A program made the translations under genes and the position numbers. From assembly GCF_035282405.1 (NCBI RefSeq), contig NZ_JAYKBP010000002.1:124001-188000 (forward strand): a stretch of 64,000 nt of DNA. The letters run 5' to 3'. The notes under the pieces were generated by a model that ran no database searches, was not told where the DNA came from, and saw nothing but the letters and a program-made list of their open reading frames with translations. Below, piece by piece: positions 1 through 9,634 of the stretch. Within the stretch, counting starts at the first letter, position 1. Each line of letters opens with the position of its first letter. Source of the stretch: Parvimonas sp035282405. Its GTDB lineage: Bacteria; Bacillota; Clostridia; Tissierellales; Peptoniphilaceae.

Positions 1-139
1 TTACAAGTTCAATTTTTTCTTTTATCTTTTTTTCTATCACTACCTTTCGTTTTTCTTTATCTTCTCCTACTTCTTCAAATAACTTTTTAAATTTACCTTC
101 TATATTTTCATATTTTTTCTTGTATTCTTTATATTCCAT
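1..139 (-). CDS. Third member of tandem paralogue family, cut by window edge
   Basis: This is the 5' part of a gene reading leftward out of the window; the ATG is at 137-139. The 46 visible residues begin MEYKEYKKKYENIEGKFKK and closely match the N-termini of the two complete paralogues at 277-888 and 1026-1631. The segment is lysine/glutamate-rich and likely helical or coiled coil. The function is unknown. It shows that the tandem array continues beyond the window. Confidence 0.7.
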   Translation of the reverse strand, partial: MEYKEYKKKYENIEGKFKKLFEEVGEDKEKRKVVIEKKIKEKIELV

Positions 140-276
140 AACTTACTCCCTACTATATACTATCTTATTTTAGTTTAGAATTATTTTACTTCAGTTCTTT
201 CAATCTCCGTTCTTATATCTCTGTGGATTTAAATAATTCATATAAATACCTCTTAATGAAATTTTCTATTATAAAT

Positions 277-888
277 CTACCAATCTCTTCTTAAGTTTCT
301 TTCTTCTATCTCTCTTTTAGTCGCTTCATAAACTTTATCATATATTTTATCACCATAATCTGCAATATATCTTTCTTTGTAAGTTTCAAGTTTTTGTAGT
401 TCCTCTTCCTCAATTATTCCTTCACAAAAAAAATGTTCTGCTTCCATCGCTAAATATAGATTTGCATAATTTTTAAGAACAGAATCTTTAGCCCATTCTT
501 TATACTTTTCACATTCTACACTGTAAAAATAGCTTAAATCTGCTACAGTTAGATAGGTTAAATACATTTCTAGGTTATAAAAATCTTTTTTTAAGTATTC
601 ATCTATATGATATAAAACCTTTCTTGTAAGTCTCCAATTCATATCTTTGCAAAAACGATGATAAAATTCATCATATATAAGATTAATATAAAATCTGTAC
701 AATTCTCCTGTTCTATTATAATCATTATTTTCTTCCATATTTTTTACTAATTCTAATCTATCCTTTGTTTCTTGCTCATATATCTCTTTTTCTTTTTCTT
801 TCTCTTTACCTTCTCCTATTTCTTCATATAATTTTCTATATTTTATTTTCATGTTTTCATATTTCTTCTTGTATTCTTGATATTCCAT
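277..888 (-). CDS. Hypothetical protein, tandem paralogue 2 (203 aa)
   Basis: I do not recognise a family. The protein is soluble, with no signal peptide or membrane segment. It has a charged, coiled-coil-like N-terminus (about residues 1-50) with a GKEKEKEKE run, then a helical, aromatic-rich body. It is nearly identical to the protein at 1026-1631 except in two variable patches, around residues 120-135 and 148-155. Upstream DNA is also duplicated. Arrays of near-identical soluble proteins with local variable patches are typical of immunity genes next to polymorphic toxins; that is inference from pattern, and no toxin is visible here. Confidence 0.75.
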   Translation of the reverse strand: MEYQEYKKKYENMKIKYRKLYEEIGEGKEKEKEKEIYEQETKDRLELVKNMEENNDYNRTGELYRFYINLIYDEFYHRFCKDMNWRLTRKVLYHIDEYLKKDFYNLEMYLTYLTVADLSYFYSVECEKYKEWAKDSVLKNYANLYLAMEAEHFFCEGIIEEEELQKLETYKERYIADYGDKIYDKVYEATKREIEERNLRRDW

Positions 889-1025
889 AACTTACTCCCT
901 ACTCTACACTATCTTATTTTAGTTTAGAACTATTTTATTTCAGTTTTTTCAATCCCCATTCTTATATCTCTGTGGATTTAAATAATTCATATAAATACCT
1001 CTTAATGAAATTTCCTATTATAAAT

Positions 1026-1631
1026 CTACCAATCTCTTCTTAAGTTTCTTTCTTCTATCTCTCTTTTAGTCGCTTCATAAACTTTCTCATATATTTTATC
1101 ACCATAATCTGCAAAATATTTTTCTTTGTAAGTTTCAAGCTTCTGTAGTTCCTCTTTTTCGATTATTCCCTCACAAAAATAGCATCCTGCTTCCATTGCT
1201 AAATATAGATTTGCATAATTTTTAAGAACAGAATCTTTCAATAATTCCTTACACCTTATATATTTTACCTCATAAAAGTAACTTAGTTCCGCCACAGTTA
1301 GATAGATTAAATACATTTCTAGGTTATAAAAATCTTTTTTTAAGTATTCATCTATATGATATAAAACCTTTCTTGTAAGTCTCCAATTCATGTCTTTATA
1401 AAAGCGATGATAAAATTCGTCCTTTATAAGACTAATATAAAATCTGTACAATTCTCCTGTTCTATTATAATCATTATTTTCTTCCATATTTTTTACTAAT
1501 TCTAATCTATCCTTTGTTTCTTGCTCATATATCTCTTTTTTTTTCTCTTTACCTTCTCCTATTTCTTCATATAATTTTTTATATTTTATTTTCATGTTTT
1601 CATATTTTTTCTTGTATTCTTGATATTCCAC
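1026..1631 (-). CDS. Hypothetical protein, tandem paralogue 1 (201 aa)
   Basis: This is the first gene of the leftward array. It starts with GTG (1629-1631), preceded by AAGGAGTAAGTT, a good ribosome binding site; the paralogues use ATG at the same place. Sequence matches the protein at 277-888 over its whole length, with differences concentrated around residues 115-135 and 148-155. It is a soluble, charged, helical protein of unknown function. A toxin-immunity or other conflict role is possible from the array layout but unproven. Confidence 0.75.
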   Translation of the reverse strand: MEYQEYKKKYENMKIKYKKLYEEIGEGKEKKKEIYEQETKDRLELVKNMEENNDYNRTGELYRFYISLIKDEFYHRFYKDMNWRLTRKVLYHIDEYLKKDFYNLEMYLIYLTVAELSYFYEVKYIRCKELLKDSVLKNYANLYLAMEAGCYFCEGIIEKEELQKLETYKEKYFADYGDKIYEKVYEATKREIEERNLRRDW

Positions 1632-1790
1632 AACTTACTCCTTTTACTCAAATTAGATTTTTATTCTTTTTGAGACTTTTATTAACTCAATTATAGCATA
1701 TAATTATTGAATTTACAACGATAATCTATAAATATATTACAAAACCTACAGTTCTATTTTTACAATATAAAAGTTAAAAAAACTAAAAAT

Positions 1791-1819
1791 TTTATATTAT
1801 CTTAATTTTATGGTATAAT
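1791..1819 (+). promoter_or_regulatory. Promoter of the class A PBP gene
   Basis: TTTATA (1791-1796), a 17-bp spacer and TATAAT (1814-1819), with TGG just before the -10 giving an extended -10. The 5' untranslated region is about 100 nt and ends in a strong AGGAGG site before the ATG at 1928. Confidence 0.7.
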
Positions 1820-1927
1820 TAATGTAGTTTTATGCCTTGTTGTAAAGCTATATTAATATTATTTTGAAAAACAAGATAAAATCAATTTATATAAAAATCA
1901 AAATGATTATTCTTTGAGGAGGTTTTT

Positions 1928-4903
1928 ATGTCAGAGAAAAAAATTAAAGGTGCACATCCTAATCCCAAAAAAGGGAAGGAGATAAATAGTGTACAATATC
2001 AACCTAAAAAGGAGAAAAAGGTAAACAGTACTCAATATCAACCTAAAAAGGAAAAAAAGATTAACAGTGCTCAATTTCAATCTAAAAAAGAGAAAAAAAG
2101 TTTATTAAAACCATTTTTTAAAATTTTTAGTATTACTATATTGACAATTCTTATGCTTGGTGCTGGAATCACAGGTATTTTTGCAACAACATTTTTAGAC
2201 ATTATGAAAGAGGCTCCTGTTGTTGATACGTCAAATATAAATGAACTTATGATTCAATCATCAAAAATATTAGATAGAAATGAAAATGTGGTTGAAAAAA
2301 TAGAAAACTTAGAAAATAGAACCATAGTAAAACTAAAGGATGTTCCTGAACATTTAATAAATGCTTTTATTTCTATTGAAGATGAAAGATTTTATTCACA
2401 TAAGGGAGTTGACCCTATAGGAATAGCAAAAAGTCTTTTTGATACTGCAAGAGGTAGGCTTAGAGGTGGTTCAACAATCGCTCAACAATTGGCTAGAAAC
2501 TTATATCTTTCCAGTGAAAAGAAAATTGAAAGAAAATTGAAAGAAGCCTATCTTGCCATAAAAATTACAGATAGTTTAAAAAGAGAGGGTGTTCTTGAAG
2601 CTTACTTAAATAGAGTTTTCTTGGGTCAACATTCCTATGGTGTTCAATCGGCAAGTCAAGGATATTTTTCAAAAGATGTAAAAGATTTAACTATTGCAGA
2701 ATCTGCACTTCTTGCTGCTATTGTACAAAGTCCTACAAATTATTCTCTATATAAGACTATAAGGCCTGAAAATGTAGATGACGAATCTTCTGTTATAAAA
2801 GATCTAAATATTGGCGGTCAAGTATATAAAGCAGTATATAATCCTAAGGTTTTAGATAGACAAAAATATGTTTTGAAGAAAATGTATGAACTTAAAAAAA
2901 TAACTAAAGAAGAGTATGATAATGCCCTTAAGGAAGATGTATTTGCAGCTATAAAGCCTAATAAGGGTTTTGAAAGAGAAGTATCAACTTATTTCACTGA
3001 ATATGTTAAATATCAAGTTGCCGAAAAATTAATGAAAAAGTACAACTATACAAAGGAAGAAGCTTGGAATAAAATTTATAACGGTGGACTTACAATTCAT
3101 TCAACGATGGATCAAACTATTCAGAAAAATATAGAAAAACTTTATAGTGATTTTGCAAATGCTATGAATGCTCCAAAGAAAGGCGGTCCAGCATTTGCAT
3201 CATTTAAACGAGATAAATCGAATAATATTACTGATTCAAAAGGAAAAGTTATTTTATATAAGAAATCTAATATTTTAGATGGAAATAATAATATAATCAT
3301 TCCTAAGGGAGAATTTTCTGTAAAAGAAGATCAATCTTTGGAAATAAAGAGTCCTAGAATTTCCATGTATCAAAATGTATTGTCGATATCTAGTTTTTAT
3401 ACTGTTAATAATCAAAACAATCTAGTTACTCATGGAATTGGAAGTTTTCAACTTCCTGAGAATAGTACAACTGTTGAAGGAGAAAAATCTGTAAAAATTT
3501 CAGCATCTTTCTTTGAAAATTATAAAGATTTTTACAGTATAGACAAAAATGGAAATTTACTTTTAAATTCCAAATATTTCCAAATAGATGAACAAGGAAC
3601 TGTACAACCTCAATCATCGTCAGTTGTAATTGACCATACAACTGGACAACTGATTGCAATGGTTGGTGGTAGAGAAACGACAGGTCGTCCTTTAAATAGA
3701 GCTTATAGAGTTCCAAGACAACCAGGTTCTACAATGAAACCTATTGGGGTTTATACAGCTGCATTAGATAATGGATTTACTGCAGCTACTGGAATAGAAG
3801 ATTCTCCACATTATAACGACAAAAAAGAGCTTTGGCCAAAGAACTGGTATAATGGTTATAGAGGATTACAAACATTAAGAGAAAGTATTGTTCAATCTAT
3901 AAATGTTAATGCGGTTAAAACATTAGAAAAAATTGGTCTAGAAAAATCAAAAGAGTATTTGAAAAAATTTGGATTGATTAATGAAGACAACGAATTAGAT
4001 GATACTTATGTTTCAAGGTCAGAAAATATAGAATATAATGATGAAAACTTATCAAGTATGGCTTTAGGTGGTATGACAAAAGGTATGACTAACTTAAAAA
4101 TGACAGCGGCTTATGCAGCAATTGCTAATGATGGAAAGTACCGTGAACCTATTTCATTTACAAAAGTAGTCGACTCAACAGGAAAAGTTATTTTAGAGCC
4201 AGACCAAAAACAAAGAGAAGTTACTTCCAAAGAGAATGCCTTCATTATGAAAGATATTCTTAAGGGTGTCCCAAATGCTATGGCACAAGGAGCTAAACAC
4301 CCGAATATAGAAGTTGCTGGTAAAACTGGTACTACAAGTGACCTTAGAGATTCTTGGTTTGTCGGGTTTTCACCTTATTATACAATTGGGACTTGGATCG
4401 GATTTGACAACCAAAACATAGAACTTAATAATAATAACTCTATGGCTGCTACTCTTTGGGGAAAAGTTAATAAAATAGTTTTAGAAGGAAAGCAAGCTAG
4501 GAAATTTGATCCACCACCTGAAAATGTAATAAAGAAATACGTTTCAATCAAGTCAGGGTTATTAGCTTCAGAGGGCTCGGCAAATGCAGTTTATGAATAC
4601 TTTGTAAAAGGTACTGAGCCTACAAAATATGAAGAATTATATTTTATTTATTATAAAATAGATAAAAGAAATGGAAAGTTGGCAACAGCTTCAACAGCAC
4701 CCCAATATATAGAAAACAAAAAATTCTATATAAAACCAAGTGCTTATAAGCCTGGTAAAACCAATTATGCTCCTGAAGATTTTATAACTCCACCTCCTAA
4801 AGAGGTATCTGAAATAGTAGATCCAAAAGATCCAAATGATAATTCAACCAATTCTCCAGATACAAATAATGGTGGTAATAATGATCAACATAATAATCCA
4901 TAA
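1928..4903 (+). CDS. Class A penicillin-binding protein (transglycosylase/transpeptidase)
   Basis: Bifunctional peptidoglycan synthase that polymerises glycan strands and cross-links stem peptides outside the membrane. A lysine-rich cytoplasmic tail (1-58) holds three copies of a ~13-residue unit of the type YQPKKEKK. A membrane anchor follows (about 62-90). The glycosyltransferase 51 domain has the catalytic EDERFYSHKGVD motif (Glu151). The penicillin-binding transpeptidase domain has STMK (nucleophile Ser601), SIN and KTGT (Lys799). The last ~40 residues are proline-, asparagine- and aspartate-rich, like the disordered tails of PBP1a. At 991 residues it is long for the family because of these ends. 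It stands alone, with its own promoter and a bidirectional terminator shared with mnmA. Confidence 0.95.
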   Translation: MSEKKIKGAHPNPKKGKEINSVQYQPKKEKKVNSTQYQPKKEKKINSAQFQSKKEKKSLLKPFFKIFSITILTILMLGAGITGIFATTFLDIMKEAPVVDTSNINELMIQSSKILDRNENVVEKIENLENRTIVKLKDVPEHLINAFISIEDERFYSHKGVDPIGIAKSLFDTARGRLRGGSTIAQQLARNLYLSSEKKIERKLKEAYLAIKITDSLKREGVLEAYLNRVFLGQHSYGVQSASQGYFSKDVKDLTIAESALLAAIVQSPTNYSLYKTIRPENVDDESSVIKDLNIGGQVYKAVYNPKVLDRQKYVLKKMYELKKITKEEYDNALKEDVFAAIKPNKGFEREVSTYFTEYVKYQVAEKLMKKYNYTKEEAWNKIYNGGLTIHSTMDQTIQKNIEKLYSDFANAMNAPKKGGPAFASFKRDKSNNITDSKGKVILYKKSNILDGNNNIIIPKGEFSVKEDQSLEIKSPRISMYQNVLSISSFYTVNNQNNLVTHGIGSFQLPENSTTVEGEKSVKISASFFENYKDFYSIDKNGNLLLNSKYFQIDEQGTVQPQSSSVVIDHTTGQLIAMVGGRETTGRPLNRAYRVPRQPGSTMKPIGVYTAALDNGFTAATGIEDSPHYNDKKELWPKNWYNGYRGLQTLRESIVQSINVNAVKTLEKIGLEKSKEYLKKFGLINEDNELDDTYVSRSENIEYNDENLSSMALGGMTKGMTNLKMTAAYAAIANDGKYREPISFTKVVDSTGKVILEPDQKQREVTSKENAFIMKDILKGVPNAMAQGAKHPNIEVAGKTGTTSDLRDSWFVGFSPYYTIGTWIGFDNQNIELNNNNSMAATLWGKVNKIVLEGKQARKFDPPPENVIKKYVSIKSGLLASEGSANAVYEYFVKGTEPTKYEELYFIYYKIDKRNGKLATASTAPQYIENKKFYIKPSAYKPGKTNYAPEDFITPPPKEVSEIVDPKDPNDNSTNSPDTNNGGNNDQHNNP

Positions 4904-4934
4904 AAAAGAAGTTGCAATTTGCAACTTCTTTTTA
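4904..4934. terminator. Bidirectional terminator between PBP gene and mnmA
   Basis: Near-perfect hairpin with arms GAAGTTGCA and TGCAACTTC, flanked by A-run and T-run, so it can end transcription from both converging genes. It overlaps the stop codon of mnmA. Confidence 0.9.
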
Positions 4935-6008
4935 ATATACTTCTTCTATTATTCCACCACCAACGACAATATCATTCAAATAAAATACAGCTGATTGTCC
5001 TTTGTTGGGTGCTCTTACTGGTTTTTCAAATTCTACAAATAACTCATTATTTTTATAGAATAATAAACCCTTAGTTTCATTTTGACCATGTCTTACTTTT
5101 ACACTAACTTCCAATGGCTTTTCTAATTTATCAAATGGTATAAAATTCTCTTCTCTTATCTTTATTTTATCTTTGTAAAGAGTATTTTCATCCGATAAAG
5201 TAACAGTATTATCCTTTGCATTTATTTTTGAAACAAAAACTCTTTTACCCAATGCAATTCCAAGACCTTTTCTTTGACCAATAGTATAATAGACTATGCC
5301 ATTATGCTTTCCTAGTTTATTTCCATTTTCATCAATAAAGTATCCTTCTTTAATCAATTCAGGATTTCTTTGTTTAATAAAAAGACCATGATCTCTATTT
5401 TGAACAAAACAAATTTCTTCACTATCTTTTTTTGAATAAGTCAAAATATTTTCATCTTTAGCAATTTGTCTTACTTCTTCCTTTTCTAAATCTGCAAGTG
5501 GAAATAAAGTCTTTGACAAAACTTCTTGACTTGTATTGTATAAAAAATAAGTTTGATCTTTTTTAGAGTCTTTAGCTCTTTTTAATAGATATCTATTATA
5601 ATTTTTATCAAATTCAACTTTTGCATAATGTCCAGTAGAAATAAAATCAGCTTTTAAGGGTTTTATTTTTTCTACAAAACTATTAAATTTTATATATTTA
5701 TTACAAGCAACACAAGGATTTGGAGTGTAACCAAGAGAGTACTCTCTTACAAAATCTTCAATTACTTTTCTATCAAATTCTTCCCTAAAGCTCATTGTAT
5801 AGTGCCTTACTCCCATAGCTTCTGCAACGATTTTCGCATCCATAACAGAGGATAAAGAACAACATCCCCTTTCTTCATCATATAAATCCCCTTTAGGTAC
5901 TAAATTCATAGTAACCCCAATTACTTCATAACCTTCTTCCAATAACAAATGGCAGGCAACACAACTGTCGACCCCGCCACTCATTCCTAAAATAACTCTT
6001 TTATTCAA
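4932..6008 (-). CDS. mnmA: tRNA-specific 2-thiouridylase MnmA
   Basis: Transfers sulfur to U34 of tRNAs for Lys, Glu and Gln using ATP. The PP-loop ATP site GMSGGVDS is at residues 8-15. The catalytic cysteine lies in NPCVACNKYIKF (about residue 98) and the second active-site cysteine in EEICFVQNRDHG. GHYAKV and the C-terminal beta-barrel are also present. The 358-residue length is normal. Translation starts at TTG (6006-6008) behind a GAGGT ribosome binding site. It is the last gene of glmM-degV-mnmA, 10 bp after degV. Confidence 0.95.
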   Translation of the reverse strand: MNKRVILGMSGGVDSCVACHLLLEEGYEVIGVTMNLVPKGDLYDEERGCCSLSSVMDAKIVAEAMGVRHYTMSFREEFDRKVIEDFVREYSLGYTPNPCVACNKYIKFNSFVEKIKPLKADFISTGHYAKVEFDKNYNRYLLKRAKDSKKDQTYFLYNTSQEVLSKTLFPLADLEKEEVRQIAKDENILTYSKKDSEEICFVQNRDHGLFIKQRNPELIKEGYFIDENGNKLGKHNGIVYYTIGQRKGLGIALGKRVFVSKINAKDNTVTLSDENTLYKDKIKIREENFIPFDKLEKPLEVSVKVRHGQNETKGLLFYKNNELFVEFEKPVRAPNKGQSAVFYLNDIVVGGGIIEEVY

Positions 6009-6018
6009 AATTACCTCA

Positions 6019-6849
6019 CTAATAACTGATAATTATTCCACCATCATTTTCATAAGTAGAAGATAATCCTCTTGCAGGAACAATCAAAACATCTTTAAAG
6101 TTATATCTTTCGACAACTTTATCCTTTATTTCTTTTGCTCTGTCCAAACAATTACAATGAGTTATTACCAATATTTTTTCTTCAATATTAGAACTATTTT
6201 CTGCTATTGCATCAACAAGCTCATTATATGCCTTTTTTAATCCTCTAACTTTTTTATAAACATCTATCTCTCCATCAACTCCATACATAACAGGTTTTAT
6301 GGAAAATGCAGATGCAATCATAGCTTTAAATTTAGAAATTCTTCCATTTTTAATTAAATTATCAAAATTTTCCAAAACAAAAAATAGCTTCATTTCTGAA
6401 ATATATTTTGTTACATTATCAACAATTTCTTGAAATGACATTTTTTGATTGATATATTCCTGTATTTTTAATGCAACCAATGTTTCTCCTGCGGCTGCAA
6501 CTTTAGTATCAAAAACATGAATTAACCTTTCACCCTTTTCAAGAACCATAGTTTTTGCTAAACAAGCATTTGAATATGTTGCACTTAATTTCCCAGACAA
6601 AGTTATGCAAAAAACTTCTTTTGCCTCTTCAAATTTATCCATAAAAAGTTTCGGAGATGGTGCAGCTGTTTTTACAGAATTTGCTTTTCTCATATTTTCC
6701 ATGTATTTATCTATATCTAAATTCTCATCATCTAAATAATCAACATCATCCAGTTGTAATGTCAAAGGAACTAACTCAATATCTAGTTTACTTTTCATTT
6801 CATCTGTTAAATCACAACAACTGTCAGCAACTATCAGTCTTTCTTTCAT
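6019..6849 (-). CDS. DegV family fatty-acid-binding protein
   Basis: DegV/FakB-type proteins bind a fatty acid in a two-domain fold and present it to a fatty-acid kinase. The sequence shows the family start ADSCCDLTDEM, the T-AAPSPKLF segment and the ITLSGKLSATYSNA stretch of the lipid-binding site; the C-terminus has the ARGLSSTYENDGG segment. The length of 276 residues is typical. The start lies 1 bp past the glmM stop codon, so the two genes are probably translationally coupled. Which fatty acid it binds cannot be seen. Confidence 0.88.
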   Translation of the reverse strand: MKERLIVADSCCDLTDEMKSKLDIELVPLTLQLDDVDYLDDENLDIDKYMENMRKANSVKTAAPSPKLFMDKFEEAKEVFCITLSGKLSATYSNACLAKTMVLEKGERLIHVFDTKVAAAGETLVALKIQEYINQKMSFQEIVDNVTKYISEMKLFFVLENFDNLIKNGRISKFKAMIASAFSIKPVMYGVDGEIDVYKKVRGLKKAYNELVDAIAENSSNIEEKILVITHCNCLDRAKEIKDKVVERYNFKDVLIVPARGLSSTYENDGGIIISY

Positions 6850-6850
6850 A

Positions 6851-8185
6851 TTATCCTAACCTCTCTTCAATAAATTTGGCAAGTTTTCTAGCTTCTACTT
6901 CTAATTCTTCTTGATTTTCTCCCTCAATCATAACTCTGACTAAAGGTTCAGTTCCAGAAGGTCTTATCAAAACTCTTCCATTTCCTAAAAACTTTTCTTC
7001 AATTTTCTTTATTTCTTCAACTATTTCCTTGTCTTGTGAATAAGCATTTCTATTTTCAAGCTTAACTTTTGCGTTTACTAAAACTTGTGGATATGAAATC
7101 ATAAGCTCATTAAAATATGATAAATTATTTATACTACTTGCAACTAATTCACAAATCTTTAAAGCTGTAAAAGTTCCATCTCCCGTTGTACTATCATCTA
7201 AGAAAATCACATGTCCAGATTGCTCGGCTCCTAAAATATAGTCATGCTCAAGCATCTGTTCAAGGACAAATCTGTCCCCAACTTTTGCTGCAACAAATTT
7301 TACATCTATTGAATCCAAATATTTTTTTAATCCAATATTACTCATAACAGTTCCAACAACAGCATTATTTGTAAGTTCATCTTTTTCTTTATATGACTTA
7401 GCCATTGCTGCTAAAATATGATCTCCGTCCATAATATTTCCCTTTTCATCAACAGCTAAACATCTATCAGCATCTCCATCAAAGGAAAATCCCATATCAA
7501 CATCATTTTCCAAAACAGCTTTTCTTATTATTTCCATATTAGTACTGCCACAATTTAAGTTAATATTTTTCCCATCAGGTGTAGTATTTAAAGAAATAAC
7601 TTCCATTCCTAACTCTTCAAATAATTTTCTTGCAATTTTATAACTTGCACCATTTCCAAAATCTACAGCTATTTTTAAATTTGAAAAATCAGCATCTACT
7701 CTTGATTTCAAATAATCTGCATAAATAGAAACTGCTTCTTTTTCCTCTGTGAAAATTCCCTCTTGAATTTCTCCAAAATCAAAATTTTCATCATCTAAAA
7801 TATTTTCAACTTTATATTCAATTTCATCCGAAAGCTTAAATCCGTCTTCATTAAAAATCTTTATTCCATTATATTTAAAAGGATTATGAGATGCAGAAAT
7901 AACTGCTCCTCCTACTGCCTTAAAATACTTAATTAAATAAGCAACTGTAGGCGTTGGAGCAATTCCAATACTAACTACATTAAAGCCCATTTCCAAAAGG
8001 CCTTTAGCTAAACTGTTTTCAAGACTTTTCCCACTTTCTCTAGTATCTCTACCAATTATAAATAGTTTTTCTTCTTTCTCTTTTAAAATATATCCAACAG
8101 ATTTCCCAAGTTTATAAGCTAGTTCATCAGTTAAATTTTCTCCATAAACTCCTCGCACTCCATCTGTTCCAAAATAATTACCCAT
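6851..8185 (-). CDS. glmM: Phosphoglucosamine mutase
   Basis: Converts glucosamine-6-phosphate to glucosamine-1-phosphate for UDP-GlcNAc and cell wall synthesis. It opens with FGTDGVRG. The phosphoserine loop SASHNP has its catalytic serine at about residue 99, and the metal-binding loop is FDGDADR. The C-terminal phosphate-binding motif RPSGTEPLVRVM is intact. The 444-residue length is standard. It is the first gene of the glmM-degV-mnmA operon. Confidence 0.96.
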   Translation of the reverse strand: MGNYFGTDGVRGVYGENLTDELAYKLGKSVGYILKEKEEKLFIIGRDTRESGKSLENSLAKGLLEMGFNVVSIGIAPTPTVAYLIKYFKAVGGAVISASHNPFKYNGIKIFNEDGFKLSDEIEYKVENILDDENFDFGEIQEGIFTEEKEAVSIYADYLKSRVDADFSNLKIAVDFGNGASYKIARKLFEELGMEVISLNTTPDGKNINLNCGSTNMEIIRKAVLENDVDMGFSFDGDADRCLAVDEKGNIMDGDHILAAMAKSYKEKDELTNNAVVGTVMSNIGLKKYLDSIDVKFVAAKVGDRFVLEQMLEHDYILGAEQSGHVIFLDDSTTGDGTFTALKICELVASSINNLSYFNELMISYPQVLVNAKVKLENRNAYSQDKEIVEEIKKIEEKFLGNGRVLIRPSGTEPLVRVMIEGENQEELEVEARKLAKFIEERLG

Positions 8186-8238
8186 TTGATCTCCTGCTTA
8201 ATTTCAAAATTTATTCATGCTTACACACAATTACAATC

Positions 8239-8270
8239 ATTATATCATAAACAAAAAAAAAAATCATCAA
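8239..8270 (-). promoter_or_regulatory. Likely promoter of glmM operon
   Basis: A clear -10 TATAAT (reverse of 8239-8244) lies about 55 bp upstream of glmM. The best -35 match, TTGATG (reverse of 8265-8270), is 20 bp away, longer than ideal, across a T-run. The -10 is well supported, the -35 is not. Confidence 0.5.
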
Positions 8271-8277
8271 TTGTAAT

Positions 8278-8349
8278 AAAAAAACAATGTATTTATGCAC
8301 TATTCATCTTTACTTATACTTTTAATAATCGACACAAAAAAATACATTG
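8278..8349 (-). terminator. Terminator-like hairpin after MFS gene
   Basis: Arms CAATGTATTT (8285-8294) and AAATACATTG (8340-8349) pair over a long ~45-nt loop. On the minus strand the hairpin is followed by a run of T. It lies just after the MFS stop codon. Confidence 0.55.
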
Positions 8350-8353
8350 CTTT

Positions 8354-9625
8354 TTAAATGCCTTCTTTTATTTTAAATTGTGCCATTATTATACTTAATA
8401 TTGTTATTATAATTACAATCAGATAAATTGATTTATTTTGCTCAAAACCTAAAATTCCTTCTGGAATTAACGTTGAAATCCATAGATAAACTCTGTCTCC
8501 AAAATATACTCCCATAGCAAAGAACAACTGAAAAATCCCCATACTTACATTTCTATCTTCCTTTTCAAAATATTGCATAGCCATTGAAATTAAGCAAGTA
8601 TAAGCAATTCCGTAGCCAAAGCCATTAAAAATATATCCAAAAAATGCAGAGATATATGAATTAGTTAATAAAATAATTATATAAAAAATTAGATTTGAAA
8701 CTAAACCAAGGATTAAAGTTTTTTCAATCCCTATTTTCTTGGCAAAATAAGTTCCTGCTAGTACACTTGCTATAAGTTGTGGAAAAGCAAATAAAACGTC
8801 AATATATGCTAGAAATATCGGAGGCATATTCAAATTAACTTTTGCATAAGCAATCATATTTGCACCTGATGTCGAAAATTTTATAAATGAAACTAAGATT
8901 GCAATAAAGCAGATATATAAATAGCCTTTAAATTCAAAAACTTTCTTTACTTTTTCAAAACTAAATCTCTTTGCAGAATATGAAACATCTTTAACAAAAA
9001 AAGTTAATATCAAAGCTACAATTGAAATTGTAGCAGAAAGTGTCCAAAGTAATTTAAAATTCTTATATGTACCATAAGTTGACAAATACTGTATTGGAGC
9101 TGCTATAAATTCTGCTAAAAGCGGTGCTATTGATAAAATCGACGCTGAAATTGCAGCTTTTTCCTTAGAAAAAGTCTCTGAAAATAAAACATTAAAGACT
9201 GCAAGCATCGATGCACATATTCCCATAGCTATTGATGAAAAATAAAGAGAATTATAGCTTGGTTTTAAAACTACCATTAAAGATGCTAATGTCAAAATGA
9301 AAAGTGCAATTTGAATAAAGATTTTTTTTCTATTAAAAATATCACTCAGTATAAAAATAGGTAATCTTATAAAGCAACTTATAAGTCCATATGCGGAAGT
9401 TATCTGTGCAGCTAAAACAATTGAAAAGCCAAGTCCTCCCTCTTCCATGGGACTTATAGCATAGAGCTTTCTATAAGCTCTTACAACTGTTATTCCACTC
9501 CAAAAAAGAACAAATAACCAGAATATTAATTTTTGATTTCTATCTAAATCATATTTTTTAGAAATAAAATATATAATTATAAAAGTTAAAGCAATCATAA
9601 AAATTGATGAATATAATTTTTCCAT
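8354..9625 (-). CDS. MFS transporter, substrate unknown
   Basis: The 423-residue protein has about 12 hydrophobic segments spread along its length, with short charged loops (for example FNRKKI after the third or fourth segment), as in major facilitator permeases. Its AGGAGAGAG ribosome binding site overlaps the end of the upstream methyltransferase gene, whose stop is at 9635-9637, only 9 bp before this ATG. The two genes therefore form an operon. Export of a methylated arsenic or similar compound would fit the context but is inference; nothing in the sequence fixes the substrate. Confidence 0.85.
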   Translation of the reverse strand: MEKLYSSIFMIALTFIIIYFISKKYDLDRNQKLIFWLFVLFWSGITVVRAYRKLYAISPMEEGGLGFSIVLAAQITSAYGLISCFIRLPIFILSDIFNRKKIFIQIALFILTLASLMVVLKPSYNSLYFSSIAMGICASMLAVFNVLFSETFSKEKAAISASILSIAPLLAEFIAAPIQYLSTYGTYKNFKLLWTLSATISIVALILTFFVKDVSYSAKRFSFEKVKKVFEFKGYLYICFIAILVSFIKFSTSGANMIAYAKVNLNMPPIFLAYIDVLFAFPQLIASVLAGTYFAKKIGIEKTLILGLVSNLIFYIIILLTNSYISAFFGYIFNGFGYGIAYTCLISMAMQYFEKEDRNVSMGIFQLFFAMGVYFGDRVYLWISTLIPEGILGFEQNKSIYLIVIIITILSIIMAQFKIKEGI

Positions 9626-9634
9626 TACTCTCTC

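Larger units (their letters stand above)
142..1634 (-). repeat. Two ~745-bp tandem repeat units
   Basis: The unit consists of a ~130-bp intergenic segment plus a ~610-bp gene. The intergenic segments at 142-276 and 891-1025 match almost base for base, including the shared stretch CTCTGTGGATTTAAATAATT, and the coding parts match at high identity. A third copy begins at 139 and runs out of the window. The array probably arose by recent tandem duplication. Confidence 0.85.

Noticed and set aside
3426..3716. Minus-strand open frame inside the PBP gene
   Set aside because: Fully antisense to a well-supported coding region; composition is a shadow of it.
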